Assembly: GCA_023386315.1 (NCBI GenBank)
Contig: JAEWJZ010000017.1
Location: forward strand, 169,505-233,504
DNA length: 64,000 nt
Reading direction: 5' to 3'
Source of the DNA: Bacillota bacterium
GTDB lineage: Bacteria; Bacillota; Clostridia; Lachnospirales; Lachnospiraceae
Shown: positions 63,875 through 64,000 of the stretch, one piece after another
Numbering within the stretch: position 1 is the first letter of the stretch
Layout of the letters: every line of letters begins with the position of its first letter
The notes under the pieces: generated by a model
Databases searched by the model: none
Told to the model about the DNA's origin: nothing
The model's input: the letters and a program-made list of their open reading frames with translations, nothing else
Position numbers and translations under genes: made by a program

Positions 63875-64000
63875 ATCGGGTAGGAGGTAGATAATTATTT
63901 TATCTACCGACCTCCCACACCACCTAGCATACCGTTCGGTACTAGGCGGTTCCTTAGTTTTCATAAACTATTGAATAATAGTCAAGCATGGAGGTATATC
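63875..64000 (-). mobile_element. Group II intron, 3' end (domains V-VI), rest outside window
   Basis: On the minus strand the region 63918-63952 folds as domain V: CCGCCTAG pairs with CTAGGTGG, a 2-nt TG bulge, then TACC-GAAC-GGTA with GAACCGCC at the 5' side. Next comes domain VI (GGTAGATAA pairs with TTATCTACC) and TCCTACCCGAT, with a bulged A seven nt from the 3' end at 63875. This is the standard end of bacterial group II introns. The reverse transcriptase part lies beyond 64000. Confidence 0.8.

Noticed and set aside
1..64000. CRISPR array, tRNA, rRNA or intact insertion sequence
   Set aside because: No regularly spaced repeats, cloverleaf-type sequences, rRNA segments or transposase genes were recognised on either strand.

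Overview
The window looks like a chromosomal segment of a spore-forming, anaerobic member of the Clostridia, most likely a Lachnospiraceae species (Lacrimispora/Enterocloster/Hungatella-like). The reasons are the spoIIIA and spoIVB/spo0A sporulation genes, the asp23-nusB-xseAB-ispA-dxs-tlyA-nadK-argR-recN order, several families common in Lachnospiraceae (DUF3877, CD3324, a DUF6320-like membrane protein), and strong AGGAGG ribosome binding sites. The species assignment is an inference from gene content.

Layout. 1-6.8 kb: a partial HD-domain gene and glgA; spo0A with 0A boxes upstream; a plus-strand pair (OPT oligopeptide transporter and PqqD-like protein) lying between spo0A and spoIVB. 6.9-15.5 kb: one long minus-strand housekeeping operon from nusB to recN (transcription termination factor, exonuclease VII, isoprenoid synthesis, rRNA methylation, NAD kinase, arginine repressor, DNA repair). 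15.6-23.2 kb: a GGDEF sensor gene, asp23, and the complete spoIIIAA-AH operon. 23.2-32.2 kb: a chemoreceptor operon with a YkvI-like membrane protein, a hotdog thioesterase, an NlpC/P60 hydrolase, DUF3877, two tandem M14-type proteins of which one has lost its metal ligands, DUF1062, CD3324 and a pentapeptide-repeat protein.

32.4-41.5 kb is a plus-strand catabolic operon: two acyl-CoA dehydrogenases, a class III CoA-transferase, EtfB/EtfA, an AMP-forming acyl-CoA ligase, a small protein with a desulforedoxin-like Cys4 site, and a GntP-family permease. It looks like a complete import-activate-oxidise/reduce module for an unidentified organic acid. 41.6-49.8 kb: a broken HAM1-type NTP pyrophosphatase, a LysR regulator, an AT-rich TetR/methyltransferase island with a clear palindromic operator, rlmH, an HSL-type esterase next to a membrane-anchored condensation-domain protein, an orphan OmpR-type response regulator and comEA. 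49.9-52.6 kb: a YdcZ-type exporter, a TPP riboswitch controlling thiT, and a radical-SAM aminomutase whose substrate-binding residues match glutamate 2,3-aminomutase.

52.7-63.4 kb is a single minus-strand operon for an Ech-type (group 4) energy-converting [NiFe] hydrogenase, echABCDEF followed by hypABFCDE. A near-consensus promoter precedes it. The far right end (63875-64000) is the 3' end (domains V and VI) of a group II intron on the minus strand that continues out of the window. No tRNA, rRNA, CRISPR array or intact insertion sequence was seen.
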